A stretch of 64,000 nucleotides of DNA from Gammaproteobacteria bacterium (GTDB taxonomy: Bacteria; Pseudomonadota; Gammaproteobacteria; Pseudomonadales; Pseudohongiellaceae), in assembly GCA_024639905.1 (NCBI GenBank), contig JAHEGE010000001.1, positions 124,001 through 188,000 on the forward strand, read 5' to 3'. A program made the position numbers and the translations under genes. Within the stretch, counting starts at the first letter, position 1. Every line of letters begins with the position of its first letter. Below are positions 24,781 through 32,760 of the stretch, piece by piece. The notes under the pieces are model-generated. The model did no database searches. It was given only the letters and a program-made list of their open reading frames with translations, and was not told where the DNA came from.

Positions 24781-26133
24781 ATGAGCTCAATTATTTATCC
24801 TACAACCAACCTCAATCAGATCGAACAGATAAGTATTTGTAGGGGGGATGGCATCTACGTCTATGATGAGGCGGGTAAACGCTACCTTGAAGGTCTGTCG
24901 GGTCTCTGGTGCGCCTCTCTAGGCTACGGCAATGAAGAACTCATCGATGCAATAACGCAGCAGCTCAAGATTCTCCCCTACAGTCATCTGTTCGGTGGAC
25001 GCACACACGAGCGCGCGATAGAGCTCGCCGACGAACTGGCTTCGATGGTGCCTATCGAGGATGCGCGAATCTTTTTCGCCAACTCAGGCAGTGAAGCTAA
25101 TGACTCCCATGTAAAGATGCTACGCTATTACTTTAACGTCATCGGTAAACCGCAGAAGAAGAAAATCATTGCTTTCGAGAAGTCCTATCACGGCGTCACA
25201 GTTGCTTCGGCGGCGCTGACCGGGCTGCCTGCGATGCATGCTCATTTCGATCTGCCCACTGAGGCGCTTGGCATACTTCGCGCAGAGACGCCGCATTATT
25301 ACCACGGGCAGATTGATGGTGAATCAGAATCAGAGTTTGTTGCGAGATTGGTAAAAGATGTCGAAACGTTAATTTTACGCGAAGGTCAAGAAACTATTGC
25401 CGCCTTTATCGCAGAACCTGTCGGAGGTGCAGCGGGTGTAATGGTGCCTCCTAAGGGCTATTTCCCTGCGCTAACAAAGGTGCTGGAGAAATACGATATC
25501 TTGTTTTGGGCTGACGAGGTGATTTGTGGTTTCGGGCGGACAGGCAATGATTTCGGCTGCACAACCATGGAGGTAAAGCCAGATTTGATGAGCCTCGCAA
25601 AACAGCTGTCGTCGTCCTATATCCCAATTAGTGCCAGTATCATTCCCGGGTTCATGCATGACGCCATGCGTGACCCAAGCGAGCAAGTAGGGATCTTTGG
25701 GCACGGGTATACCTATACGGGGCATCCCGTTGCCTGCGCAGCGGCGCTAAAAACGCTAGAGATTTATAAGAGGGATAAACTGTTTGAGAATGCAGCAGCC
25801 GTAGGGGGCTATATGCAGGAGAGGCTGAGGGAGTTCAGCGATCACCCCCTCGTTGGAGAGGTTCGCGGCACTGGGCTGATTGCGGCCGTTGAACTCATGC
25901 AGGACAAACACACTCGGACGAGCTTTGGCGACGGCAGAGTGGGGGCGATAGCGAAACAGTTCTGCCAAGAGCAAGGGCTTCTGATTCGTGCGGTAGCGGG
26001 TAATAGTCTCGCGTTTTGCCCGCCACTTATCATTAGCAAAGAACAGGTAGATGAGATAATCACGAAGTTTGATGCCGCCTTGGAGCTGACACTGTCTTAC
26101 GTTACCAAGGAGAAACTTTTTACACTGCGATAG
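24781..26133 (+). CDS. class III aminotransferase (omega-amine:pyruvate type)
   Basis: A 450-residue PLP enzyme. ATG 24781 is chosen over an in-frame GTG at 24760 because it matches the family N-terminus; neither has a clear ribosome site. Motifs: SGSEAND (102-108) for the cofactor phosphate, Asp245 in FWADEVICGFGRTG contacting the pyridine N, and Lys274 (SLAKQ) as Schiff-base lysine. Proteins like this transfer the terminal amino group of putrescine, beta-alanine or related amines to pyruvate. Its place beside an acetylpolyamine amidohydrolase and a second aminotransferase points to polyamine breakdown. It converges with the symporter gene with three bases between stops. Confidence 0.87.
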   Translation: MSSIIYPTTNLNQIEQISICRGDGIYVYDEAGKRYLEGLSGLWCASLGYGNEELIDAITQQLKILPYSHLFGGRTHERAIELADELASMVPIEDARIFFANSGSEANDSHVKMLRYYFNVIGKPQKKKIIAFEKSYHGVTVASAALTGLPAMHAHFDLPTEALGILRAETPHYYHGQIDGESESEFVARLVKDVETLILREGQETIAAFIAEPVGGAAGVMVPPKGYFPALTKVLEKYDILFWADEVICGFGRTGNDFGCTTMEVKPDLMSLAKQLSSSYIPISASIIPGFMHDAMRDPSEQVGIFGHGYTYTGHPVACAAALKTLEIYKRDKLFENAAAVGGYMQERLREFSDHPLVGEVRGTGLIAAVELMQDKHTRTSFGDGRVGAIAKQFCQEQGLLIRAVAGNSLAFCPPLIISKEQVDEIITKFDAALELTLSYVTKEKLFTLR

Positions 26134-26136
26134 CGC

Positions 26137-27591
26137 CTACTCAGAATAAAACAGCGCCCTGTTTTCATCAGGGCTGTGTTCGGTTAACAGCGACACAATG
26201 ACCATAACTGGTAGGCCAACAATCCAGCCCATTGTGGAAGAAGCCATATCAAAGGGCTCTCCCGCCAAAGACCAGATCACTGCAGATCCCCCTCCACACA
26301 GCATGCTCCAGTAGGCCCCCTTCGCTGTCGTCTGTCGCCAGAACAGGAGCCCAAGCATAGGAAAGAAAAGACCTGCGGCACCGAATGTATAGGCGTAGAG
26401 AATCAAATCCAAGACATTTGGCACCCGGTATGCGAGCCCGATGGCGAGTACGCCCAACACGACGACTGCCATGCGAGCGACGCCGACAAGCTCTTTGTCC
26501 GTCGCTGCCGGATTAAGCCGCTTGCGATAAATGTCATTCACAAAAATAACAACTGGACCCATCAACATCGAGTCAGCGGAGGACATCACCGCCGCCACGT
26601 AAGCAGCGATGACAATGCCGGCAATTCCTGCCGGTAGAAGCTCTAGAATAATCATTGGCGTCGCCAACTCAGGGTCGGTAACGTCTGGCAGAAGCATGCG
26701 GGCAATCATGCCGATGAGCGTGCTGCCGATGGCAAACAGTGGCCATTCGATTGGCACTCCGGTGAGCAGAAAGCTTCGACGCGCAGTCTTTTCATCTCTC
26801 GCGGCGATAATGCGTTGCATTCCAGCAATCGAAATAAACCAAACTGGAAAGACTGCAAAAAACCATTCGGCGATCGTACCCCAGCCCGCCGCACCCCAGT
26901 CGACCATATGGGCTGTGTCCGGGTCGTTTTCAAAGTGTTCGACAATACCCTGCCAGCCTCCGACCTCGACTAAGCCGATAGGCACCGCGATAAATACGAT
27001 GCCTACCATGAGAATGATCATCTGAAACACATCGGTGAATATGACAGCTTTAAGTCCGCCCATCGCGGTGTAGACCAAGACTACTGTGCCGGAGGCGATC
27101 ACAGCGACTGTCAGGTCGATGCCCATCGTCACCTGAACGAGTTTCGCACCAGCAATGATTTGGCCTCCGACGAAGGTAAACCATGCGATTCCTATCACAA
27201 GCGCAGCGAGAGTCCCCGTGCGACGATCGAAACGCGCTTCAAACAAATCTCCCGTCGTCAGACCTTTTACCGCGTCCGCCCAGCGCTTAACTTTTGGCAC
27301 CATTAGGAAAGAGACGATAATGATGCTCAGCCCAGAGATCGCGATAAACCAAGAACCGGCGATCCCTAAGGTGAAGCCGAGGCCGCCCATCGCGATGCTG
27401 AACCCTCCCCCTAAGTCGGTCGCGGCCGTAGAGGCAGTCGTTTGCAGCAGATTCATACTGCGATCGGCGGCGAGAAAGGATTCGCTGTCGCCGCCGCTTT
27501 TTTCAGACCGTGCAACTCTCAGGCCGATGCCGATCAGTACAATGAAATAAATCCCCATTGCAAGAAGATCCAAGCCATGTAGTGCTGTCAT
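26137..27591 (-). CDS. sodium:solute symporter (SSS family)
   Basis: A 484-residue inner-membrane transporter with about 13 hydrophobic segments. ATG 27591 has a strong AAGGAAAG ribosome site; the longer upstream frame is inside the divergent promoter region. SSS features: ESFLAADRS early, then TAATDLGGGFSIAMGGLG, a central FTDVFQMIILMVG, and the TM8-like AAYVAAVMSSADSMLMGP with Na+-site serines. Members take up proline, pantothenate, sugars or amines with Na+. Divergent from the aminotransferase/amidohydrolase operon and convergent with the first aminotransferase, it is likely the uptake system for a polyamine-related substrate; that is inference. Confidence 0.88.
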   Translation of the reverse strand: MTALHGLDLLAMGIYFIVLIGIGLRVARSEKSGGDSESFLAADRSMNLLQTTASTAATDLGGGFSIAMGGLGFTLGIAGSWFIAISGLSIIIVSFLMVPKVKRWADAVKGLTTGDLFEARFDRRTGTLAALVIGIAWFTFVGGQIIAGAKLVQVTMGIDLTVAVIASGTVVLVYTAMGGLKAVIFTDVFQMIILMVGIVFIAVPIGLVEVGGWQGIVEHFENDPDTAHMVDWGAAGWGTIAEWFFAVFPVWFISIAGMQRIIAARDEKTARRSFLLTGVPIEWPLFAIGSTLIGMIARMLLPDVTDPELATPMIILELLPAGIAGIVIAAYVAAVMSSADSMLMGPVVIFVNDIYRKRLNPAATDKELVGVARMAVVVLGVLAIGLAYRVPNVLDLILYAYTFGAAGLFFPMLGLLFWRQTTAKGAYWSMLCGGGSAVIWSLAGEPFDMASSTMGWIVGLPVMVIVSLLTEHSPDENRALFYSE

Positions 27592-27775
27592 AGTCTTTCC
27601 TTTGTAGCGAGTGACCGCTCTTGCCAGCTCGGGCCAGTTGGCCTTATTGGGCTTAACCGTTGGCTTTATGGGCCTTAATATAGGCGTCGCTTCACTTCCA
27701 GGGGGCTGTATCGGGGTAGTTAATGAGGTAGCCTCTTCGCCAAGCTGCAGCGAGTCTAACAAGAAGGAGGCGCTA

Positions 27776-29164
27776 ATGTCGCATCAGGCTAAACCGGCAA
27801 CAAACAGCTCGGCGCTATTCTATCAATCCGAACTCCAGCGGCCGCTGTTTTCGCATAGCGAAGGCGTCTATTTGTGGGACATCAATGGTAAGCGCTATAT
27901 CGATGGCAGTAGTGGTGCGATGGTGTCCAACATTGGCCACTCTAATCCGCGCGTATTAGCCGCGATGGCTGCGCAGATGGACAAGGGGACGTTTGCGTAT
28001 CGCTTACATTTTGAGAACGAGCCGGCAGAGAAGCTCGCCCAAGAGCTCGTCGCCCGGAGCCCTGCAGGCCTAGATAAGGTTTTTTTTGTTTCGGGCGGCT
28101 CCGAAGCCGTAGAGAGCTGTCTTAAACTAGGGCGGCAGTGGGCTTTAGCGACTGGGCAGCCCGACCGCCACAAAGTGATTTCCTGTTTTCCCTCGTATCA
28201 TGGTTGTACTTTGGGTGCGCTCAGCATCACTGGCTATACGCCACTCAGTGAGCCCTTCGACGCGATGATGCAAGCCATGCCAAAAATCCCGGCGCCGCGC
28301 TGTTACCTTGAACGAGGAATTTACTCAGAGGAAAACGATGATGCTCTTGGTCTACGTTATGCGGAAAATTTACGCAAAGAGATTCTGAAGCAGGGCGCCG
28401 AATCTGTGCTCGCCTTTATTTATGAGCCCGTTGGGGGGGCATCAACAGGGGCGCTCGTTGCGCCCTCTACTTTTCATCGGCGCATTCAGGAGATTTGCCG
28501 AGAGTTCGGCATCCTATTCATACTAGATGAAGTCATGACAGGTGTCGGTCGAACCGGTAAATTTCTCGCAGCAGAACATTGGCAACTTGAACCAGATATG
28601 ATCGCCTTATCTAAAGGGCTTGCGGCAGGGTATTCGCCGCTCGGCGCGATGCTCGCGAGTCATCGCTTGGTTGACCCAGTGCTCGCTAATGGCGGGTTTA
28701 TGCATGGTTTTACGAGCGCAGGCAATCCACTGTCTTGTGCCGCGGGGCTGGCCGTGCTGAATGAGCTTGACTCACTCGACCTCGTGAGGAACTGTGAACA
28801 GCGCGGTATCGAGCTTAAAATGGGACTCGAAAAGCTCATGACTCAATACCCGTTCATCGGTGACGTTCGCGGCAAAGGATTACTGCAAGCGTTCGAGTTA
28901 GTCGCCGATTGCGAGACTATGGCGCCTTTACCGGCGGCGCTCAATGCGCATTCGATACTCGTTGATATTGCGTACGAAAATGGCCTCATTATCTATTCAC
29001 GACGAACGCGAGGAGGAGTAGAGGGCGATCACTTCTTGGTCTGTCCTCCGCTAAGCGTCTCCTCACAGCAAATTGGCGACATACTGCAGTTACTCGAAAC
29101 AAGCCTCGAGCAGTTCGCAGACGTTTTGCCGTCTTCATTGAATATTAGCGGAGCTTCGCGATGA
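27776..29164 (+). CDS. class III aminotransferase (second)
   Basis: A 462-residue PLP enzyme. ATG 27776 has an AAGGAGG ribosome site; in-frame codons upstream belong to the promoter region. Key residues: SGGSEAVES (106-114), Asp251 in ILDEVMTGVGRTG and Lys280 (ALSKGLAAGYSPLG). It differs clearly from the enzyme at 24781 and is nearer to the group of aspartate-aminotransferase-family proteins that act on gamma-aminobutyrate, putrescine or acylated diamines. Its stop overlaps the ATG of the amidohydrolase gene (ATGA), so both are made together. Likely step: transamination of a deacetylated or acetylated polyamine. Confidence 0.87.
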   Translation: MSHQAKPATNSSALFYQSELQRPLFSHSEGVYLWDINGKRYIDGSSGAMVSNIGHSNPRVLAAMAAQMDKGTFAYRLHFENEPAEKLAQELVARSPAGLDKVFFVSGGSEAVESCLKLGRQWALATGQPDRHKVISCFPSYHGCTLGALSITGYTPLSEPFDAMMQAMPKIPAPRCYLERGIYSEENDDALGLRYAENLRKEILKQGAESVLAFIYEPVGGASTGALVAPSTFHRRIQEICREFGILFILDEVMTGVGRTGKFLAAEHWQLEPDMIALSKGLAAGYSPLGAMLASHRLVDPVLANGGFMHGFTSAGNPLSCAAGLAVLNELDSLDLVRNCEQRGIELKMGLEKLMTQYPFIGDVRGKGLLQAFELVADCETMAPLPAALNAHSILVDIAYENGLIIYSRRTRGGVEGDHFLVCPPLSVSSQQIGDILQLLETSLEQFADVLPSSLNISGASR

Positions 29165-30192
29165 AATGTATTTACAGCAGCGCTCAGGAAAATCACTATC
29201 CTAAGAACTACTTAGTGAACGGTATAAAACAGGTGAACCCTGAATCACCTGAGCGGATCGGCATGCTTCTCGAAGGCGTTCGAGCGGCAGGCTTAAGCGT
29301 GGAATCGCCACCGGCTTACACGCGTGAACACTTGTTGCGTACGCATCCAGAGCGCTATCTTTCTTTTCTTGAAACCGTAGCACAGCGCTGGCAGCGCATT
29401 CCAAACGCTGCTGACGAGGTGACGCCAAATATCCATCCCAACACTCGCAGCGGCGGCTATCCCAAGTCGGTTGTTGCGCAGGCTGGTTTTCACATGCTCG
29501 ACGCGTCCTGTCCGATTACGAGCGACACATGGGAAAGCTGTGTCTGGAGCGCATGGAGTGCCGTTCATGCCGCCGAATTGGTTATCGCCGGTGAGGCGTC
29601 TTGCTACGCTTTATGTCGTCCACCCGGGCATCATGCAGGACCAGAAGTGGCCGGAGGATTCTGTTATCTCAATAATACGGCGATTGCTGTAGAGCACCTG
29701 CGCACAAAATTTGCTCGCGTCGCAGTGCTCGATGTTGACTTGCATCATGGTAACGGGACGCAAATGTGTTTCTACAATCGAGCCGATGTGCTGACCGTTT
29801 CTCTGCACGCACACCCCGAACGCTTCTATCCCTTTTTCTGGGGTTATGCAGACGAGGAAGGAGAAGGAGACGGCGTTGGTTTTAACAAGAATTTCCCGCT
29901 GCCACGCGGCACGGGGGATGCGGTTTATCTAGAATCACTAGATAAAGCACTTACAGAGGTTGAAGCCTTCGCACCTGATGCGCTCGTTATTGCTTTGGGG
30001 CTTGATGGTTTTGAGGGTGATCCTATTGCGGGTTTGTCGATTACGACACAAGGTTTTTATGAAATAGGAAATAGGATCGCAAGAAGGCTTGAGATGCCAT
30101 CAGTGATTATCCAAGAGGGCGGTTATCCGTGCGAAGAGTTGGGTCAAAATCTGGCGTCTTTTGTTAAGGGATTCGACTGCCGAATTGGTTAA
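29161..30192 (+). CDS. acetylpolyamine amidohydrolase, histone deacetylase family
   Basis: A 343-residue zinc hydrolase of the HDAC fold. Predicted zinc ligands are Asp193 and His195 (DVDLHHGNG) and Asp282 (GLDGFEGDP); His157-His158 (RPPGHHAGPE) is the charge-relay pair and Tyr322 (EGGYP) the transition-state tyrosine. These numbers fall almost exactly where they lie in the Mycoplana ramosa acetylpolyamine amidohydrolase, and the loop YPKSVVAQAGFHMLD and a long N-terminal loop also fit that group rather than acetoin-utilisation AcuC. It removes acetyl groups from N-acetylputrescine, -cadaverine or -spermidine. It is translationally coupled to the upstream aminotransferase. Confidence 0.9.
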   Translation: MKCIYSSAQENHYPKNYLVNGIKQVNPESPERIGMLLEGVRAAGLSVESPPAYTREHLLRTHPERYLSFLETVAQRWQRIPNAADEVTPNIHPNTRSGGYPKSVVAQAGFHMLDASCPITSDTWESCVWSAWSAVHAAELVIAGEASCYALCRPPGHHAGPEVAGGFCYLNNTAIAVEHLRTKFARVAVLDVDLHHGNGTQMCFYNRADVLTVSLHAHPERFYPFFWGYADEEGEGDGVGFNKNFPLPRGTGDAVYLESLDKALTEVEAFAPDALVIALGLDGFEGDPIAGLSITTQGFYEIGNRIARRLEMPSVIIQEGGYPCEELGQNLASFVKGFDCRIG

Positions 30193-30241
30193 AAGCTATT
30201 TTTACAGTGGATGCAGTGTCCCTTGTTCTTGAGAGAATAGT

Positions 30242-31291
30242 ATGAGAAAAATTGGTGTTAATGGCCTCTCCGCAATTTTAACGGCCGCAGTTTTTACTGC
30301 CTCAGCTCATGCGCAAGAATGGGAAATGCCGAGAACTGAGTTTGGTGATCCAGATCTTCAGGGCGTGTGGAGTAACGCAACTCAAACCAAACTTGAGCGT
30401 GATAGCCAGTTGGGGGAGCGAAAAGCATTCACAGAAGACGAGGCGCTCGCAAGAGAATCGCGCTCTCGAGACCGGCAAATCGCAGGTGACCGAGCGAGCG
30501 ATCCTAACCGAACTCCGCCGACCGATGGCAATACTGCTGCCGGTTACAATGCGTTCTGGCTCGATCGCGGTAACGACATTGTTCGGATCAACGACGAGTA
30601 TCGAACTTCAATGATCATCGATCCCTCTGACGGTCAGATTCCTTATTTGTCAGCAGCCATAGCTAAGCCCACGCAACAGCAGCAGTGGCTAGAGCAACCA
30701 GACGTAGACGCGTTTGATGGGCCTGAATTGCAGACGATAGGGGAGCGTTGTCTACTCTTTTGGGATTTCCGCACATCGAATTCCAGCGCGGGTCCGCCCA
30801 TGATGCCGGTCATCTACAACAATAATTATCAGATCATTCAAACCCACGACTACGTAGTCATAATGGCAGAGATGATTCATGACGCCCGTATCATCAGGTT
30901 AAACGACAAACACCATTCGACGGTAATGAATCAGTGGATGGGCGATTCGGTCGGCCATTGGGAAAACGACACCTTGGTAGTTGAGACGCGGAACCTGCAT
31001 CCTCAGCAGAATCACTTTGGCTCGAGTCCGGATCTTGTCGTTATCGAGCGTTTTACTCGCAGCAGTCAGGAGCAGATTGATTATCAATTCACAATGATCG
31101 ATCCGGCAGTCTACAGCCAGCCTTGGACAGCTGAACTTGCGTTTCGTCAGCGTCCGGAGGTAAAAGAACTCTACGAATTTGCCTGCCATGAAGGTAATTA
31201 TGCGCTGAGTGGAATACTAGCGGGAGCGAGACGGAAGGAGCACGACGAAAGGAGCGAGACGGGCGCTAGGTCTGAAAGCTCAGAATTGTGA
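30242..31291 (+). CDS. exported protein of an unnamed family (paralog of the one at 13394)
   Basis: A 349-residue protein with a Sec signal peptide (residues ~6-24, cleavage near AHAQE). It shares with the protein at 13394 an EFGDPDLQGVWSN start, LGERKAF, QIIQTHDYVVIM, HDARIIRL, QWMGDSVGHWENDTLVV and LYEFACHEGNYAL in the same order. Function unknown; a secreted or periplasmic enzyme or binding protein is possible. It follows the polyamine operon by 49 bases in the same direction and may be co-transcribed. The C-terminal tail after GARRKEHD is Ser/Glu-rich and not shared. Confidence 0.85.
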   Translation: MRKIGVNGLSAILTAAVFTASAHAQEWEMPRTEFGDPDLQGVWSNATQTKLERDSQLGERKAFTEDEALARESRSRDRQIAGDRASDPNRTPPTDGNTAAGYNAFWLDRGNDIVRINDEYRTSMIIDPSDGQIPYLSAAIAKPTQQQQWLEQPDVDAFDGPELQTIGERCLLFWDFRTSNSSAGPPMMPVIYNNNYQIIQTHDYVVIMAEMIHDARIIRLNDKHHSTVMNQWMGDSVGHWENDTLVVETRNLHPQQNHFGSSPDLVVIERFTRSSQEQIDYQFTMIDPAVYSQPWTAELAFRQRPEVKELYEFACHEGNYALSGILAGARRKEHDERSETGARSESSEL

Positions 31292-31400
31292 CTCCGCATG
31301 TCTTTCTCTCTTTATTTTTTCGGCTCTTAGTTTTTCTGCTCTGCGTTTTCTCTGATTCTCTTGTCAGGCAAGCTGTCTCAATCGATTTTTAACTAAATAG

Positions 31401-31430
31401 AAATAAGTAAAAATAAGCATAAATAAGTAA
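31401..31430 (+). repeat. three tandem A/T-rich 10-mers in a leader
   Basis: AAATAAGTAA, AAATAAGCAT and AAATAAGTAA follow each other without gap, ending at the AAAGGAA ribosome site of the next gene. This may be a translation-enhancing A/T-rich leader or simple slippage. Confidence 0.5.
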
Positions 31431-31441
31431 AGGAACTTACT

Positions 31442-32365
31442 ATGTCTCGGAATAATCTTGCGGCGATAGCTGTAGCCTTCGCCACATTTGTTTGTAGCAG
31501 CGTCGTCAATGCCGCTGAACTAACACTGCTGCGCTATGGGCCGCTAGGCGAGGAAAAGCCGGGGCTGATTGACTCGCAGGGACAGATTCGCGACCTTTCT
31601 GCGTTTATTGATGACATTGGCCCAGCCAATCTTTCCGACGCAGCGCTCGATGCGATTGCGCAGATTTCCCTTCGCGAATTGCCACTTGTGCAGGGCGATC
31701 CGAGGATCGGTGTGCCAGTGACAGGTACGGGGAAAATTATCGCCATCGGCTTTAATTACGTGAATCACGCTGCAGAAATGGAGGTCGATCTGCCCTCAGA
31801 ACCGCTGGTTTTCATGAAGGCCACCTCCGCACTAACTGGGCCTTTCGACAACGTGATACAGCCGCGCAATGCCCTTAAGCTCGACTACGAGTCAGAGCTC
31901 GTTGTCGTTATCGGGCGTCGCGCGCAATATCTCTCCGAAGATGAAGTCTTCGACTATATTGCGGGATATACCGTGGGCCACGACGTGTCTGAACGCGCCT
32001 TTCAGCGCGAACGTGGCGGGCAATTCACAAAGGGTAAGAGTGCTGACACATTCGCACCCGTTGGCCCCTATCTTGTGACTCGGGACGCTATCGGCGATGT
32101 GCAAAGCCTTTCGATATGGTCTGAGGTGAACGGTGAGATGCGCCAACAGGGTAATACCGCCGACATGGTTTTTGGTGTTAAGCAAATCATAAGTCACCTG
32201 AGTCAATTTATGACACTCTACCCAGGCGATCTAATCTTCACTGGAACGCCAGCAGGTGTTGGTGATGGCATGGTGCCACCGAGCTATTTAAAGCCCGGTG
32301 ATGTGGTACGAGTTGGCGTAGAGGGTCTGGATTTCCAGCGGCAAGTGATTGCCTCGCCGCGTTAA
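31442..32365 (+). CDS. fumarylacetoacetase-fold hydrolase with a signal peptide
   Basis: A 307-residue protein. The fold and site are those of the FAH / 2-hydroxyhepta-2,4-diene-1,7-dioate isomerase family: GFNYVNHAAEM, metal ligands Glu150, Glu152 (LDYESELVVVIG) and Asp181 (VGHDVSERAFQ), then GKSADTFAPVGPYLV and a final GDLIFTGTPAGVGDG. Family enzymes cleave or isomerise beta-diketo or oxo acids using Mg2+ and are normally cytoplasmic. Here residues 1-24 form a clear Sec signal peptide (SVVNA|AE), so the enzyme should act in the periplasm. The ribosome site is AAAGGAA. It stands alone before the tRNA; upstream is the unnamed exported protein 150 bases away. Confidence 0.87.
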   Translation: MSRNNLAAIAVAFATFVCSSVVNAAELTLLRYGPLGEEKPGLIDSQGQIRDLSAFIDDIGPANLSDAALDAIAQISLRELPLVQGDPRIGVPVTGTGKIIAIGFNYVNHAAEMEVDLPSEPLVFMKATSALTGPFDNVIQPRNALKLDYESELVVVIGRRAQYLSEDEVFDYIAGYTVGHDVSERAFQRERGGQFTKGKSADTFAPVGPYLVTRDAIGDVQSLSIWSEVNGEMRQQGNTADMVFGVKQIISHLSQFMTLYPGDLIFTGTPAGVGDGMVPPSYLKPGDVVRVGVEGLDFQRQVIASPR

Positions 32366-32477
32366 CAGCGTCTCTCTTCTACAGGGCCACTATTCACTGA
32401 GCGGGAGCAGTGGCTCATTGCAGAGGGCCAGATAGCACGCTTAGTGGGAGGGGGCTACTGCGAGCGATTGATGTAAA

Positions 32478-32554
32478 TGGTGGGCCCACCAGGACTCGAA
32501 CCTGGGACAAACGGATTATGAGTCCGCTACTCTAACCAACTGAGTTATAGGCCC
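32478..32554 (-). tRNA. tRNA with CAT anticodon, probably tRNA-Ile2 (lysidine type)
   Basis: On the minus strand 77 nt fold as a full tRNA: acceptor GGGCCTA paired with TGGGCCC (one G-U), D-arm with AGTTGGTTAGA, anticodon stem GCGGA/TCCGT with loop CTCATAA, T-arm CCAGG-TTCGAGT-CCTGG and encoded CCA end. Anticodon CAT means elongator Met or the Ile2 tRNA whose C34 becomes lysidine; the G/C-rich acceptor starting GGGCC is more like Ile2. A tRNA of this kind next to rpoD is also seen in Pseudomonas. Confidence 0.9.
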
Positions 32555-32760
32555 TAATTTCTTCGCGAGAGCGTCGTACTCTTCGTTTCTCGCTTTATTC
32601 TCGTTCGGTCACTTACCTCGGTAAGCTCCCTCGCTCTAAAAAGCGTGCGCATCGATTACGGCGTTCTCGCTGCCAAATGCTTCCTTCGCGAGAGCGAGGT
32701 TCAACTGAGAGAGGCGCATTATAGTGCGCCTCTCCAGTTCTTGCTATGGCTTGCTGCTAA
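32555..32760. other. spacer between rpoD and the tRNA
   Basis: No gene is visible. It contains the 13-base direct repeat CTTCGCGAGAGCG (32561-32573 and 32684-32696) and the hairpin listed at 32709. The tRNA promoter must lie here on the minus strand. Confidence 0.45.
32709..32734 (-). terminator. hairpin after rpoD
   Basis: GAGAGGCGCA (32709-32718) pairs perfectly with TGCGCCTCTC (32725-32734) around a 6-nt loop, 27 bases after the rpoD stop. There is no T-run after it on the minus strand, so it may end transcription poorly or protect the 3' end of the mRNA. Confidence 0.55.
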
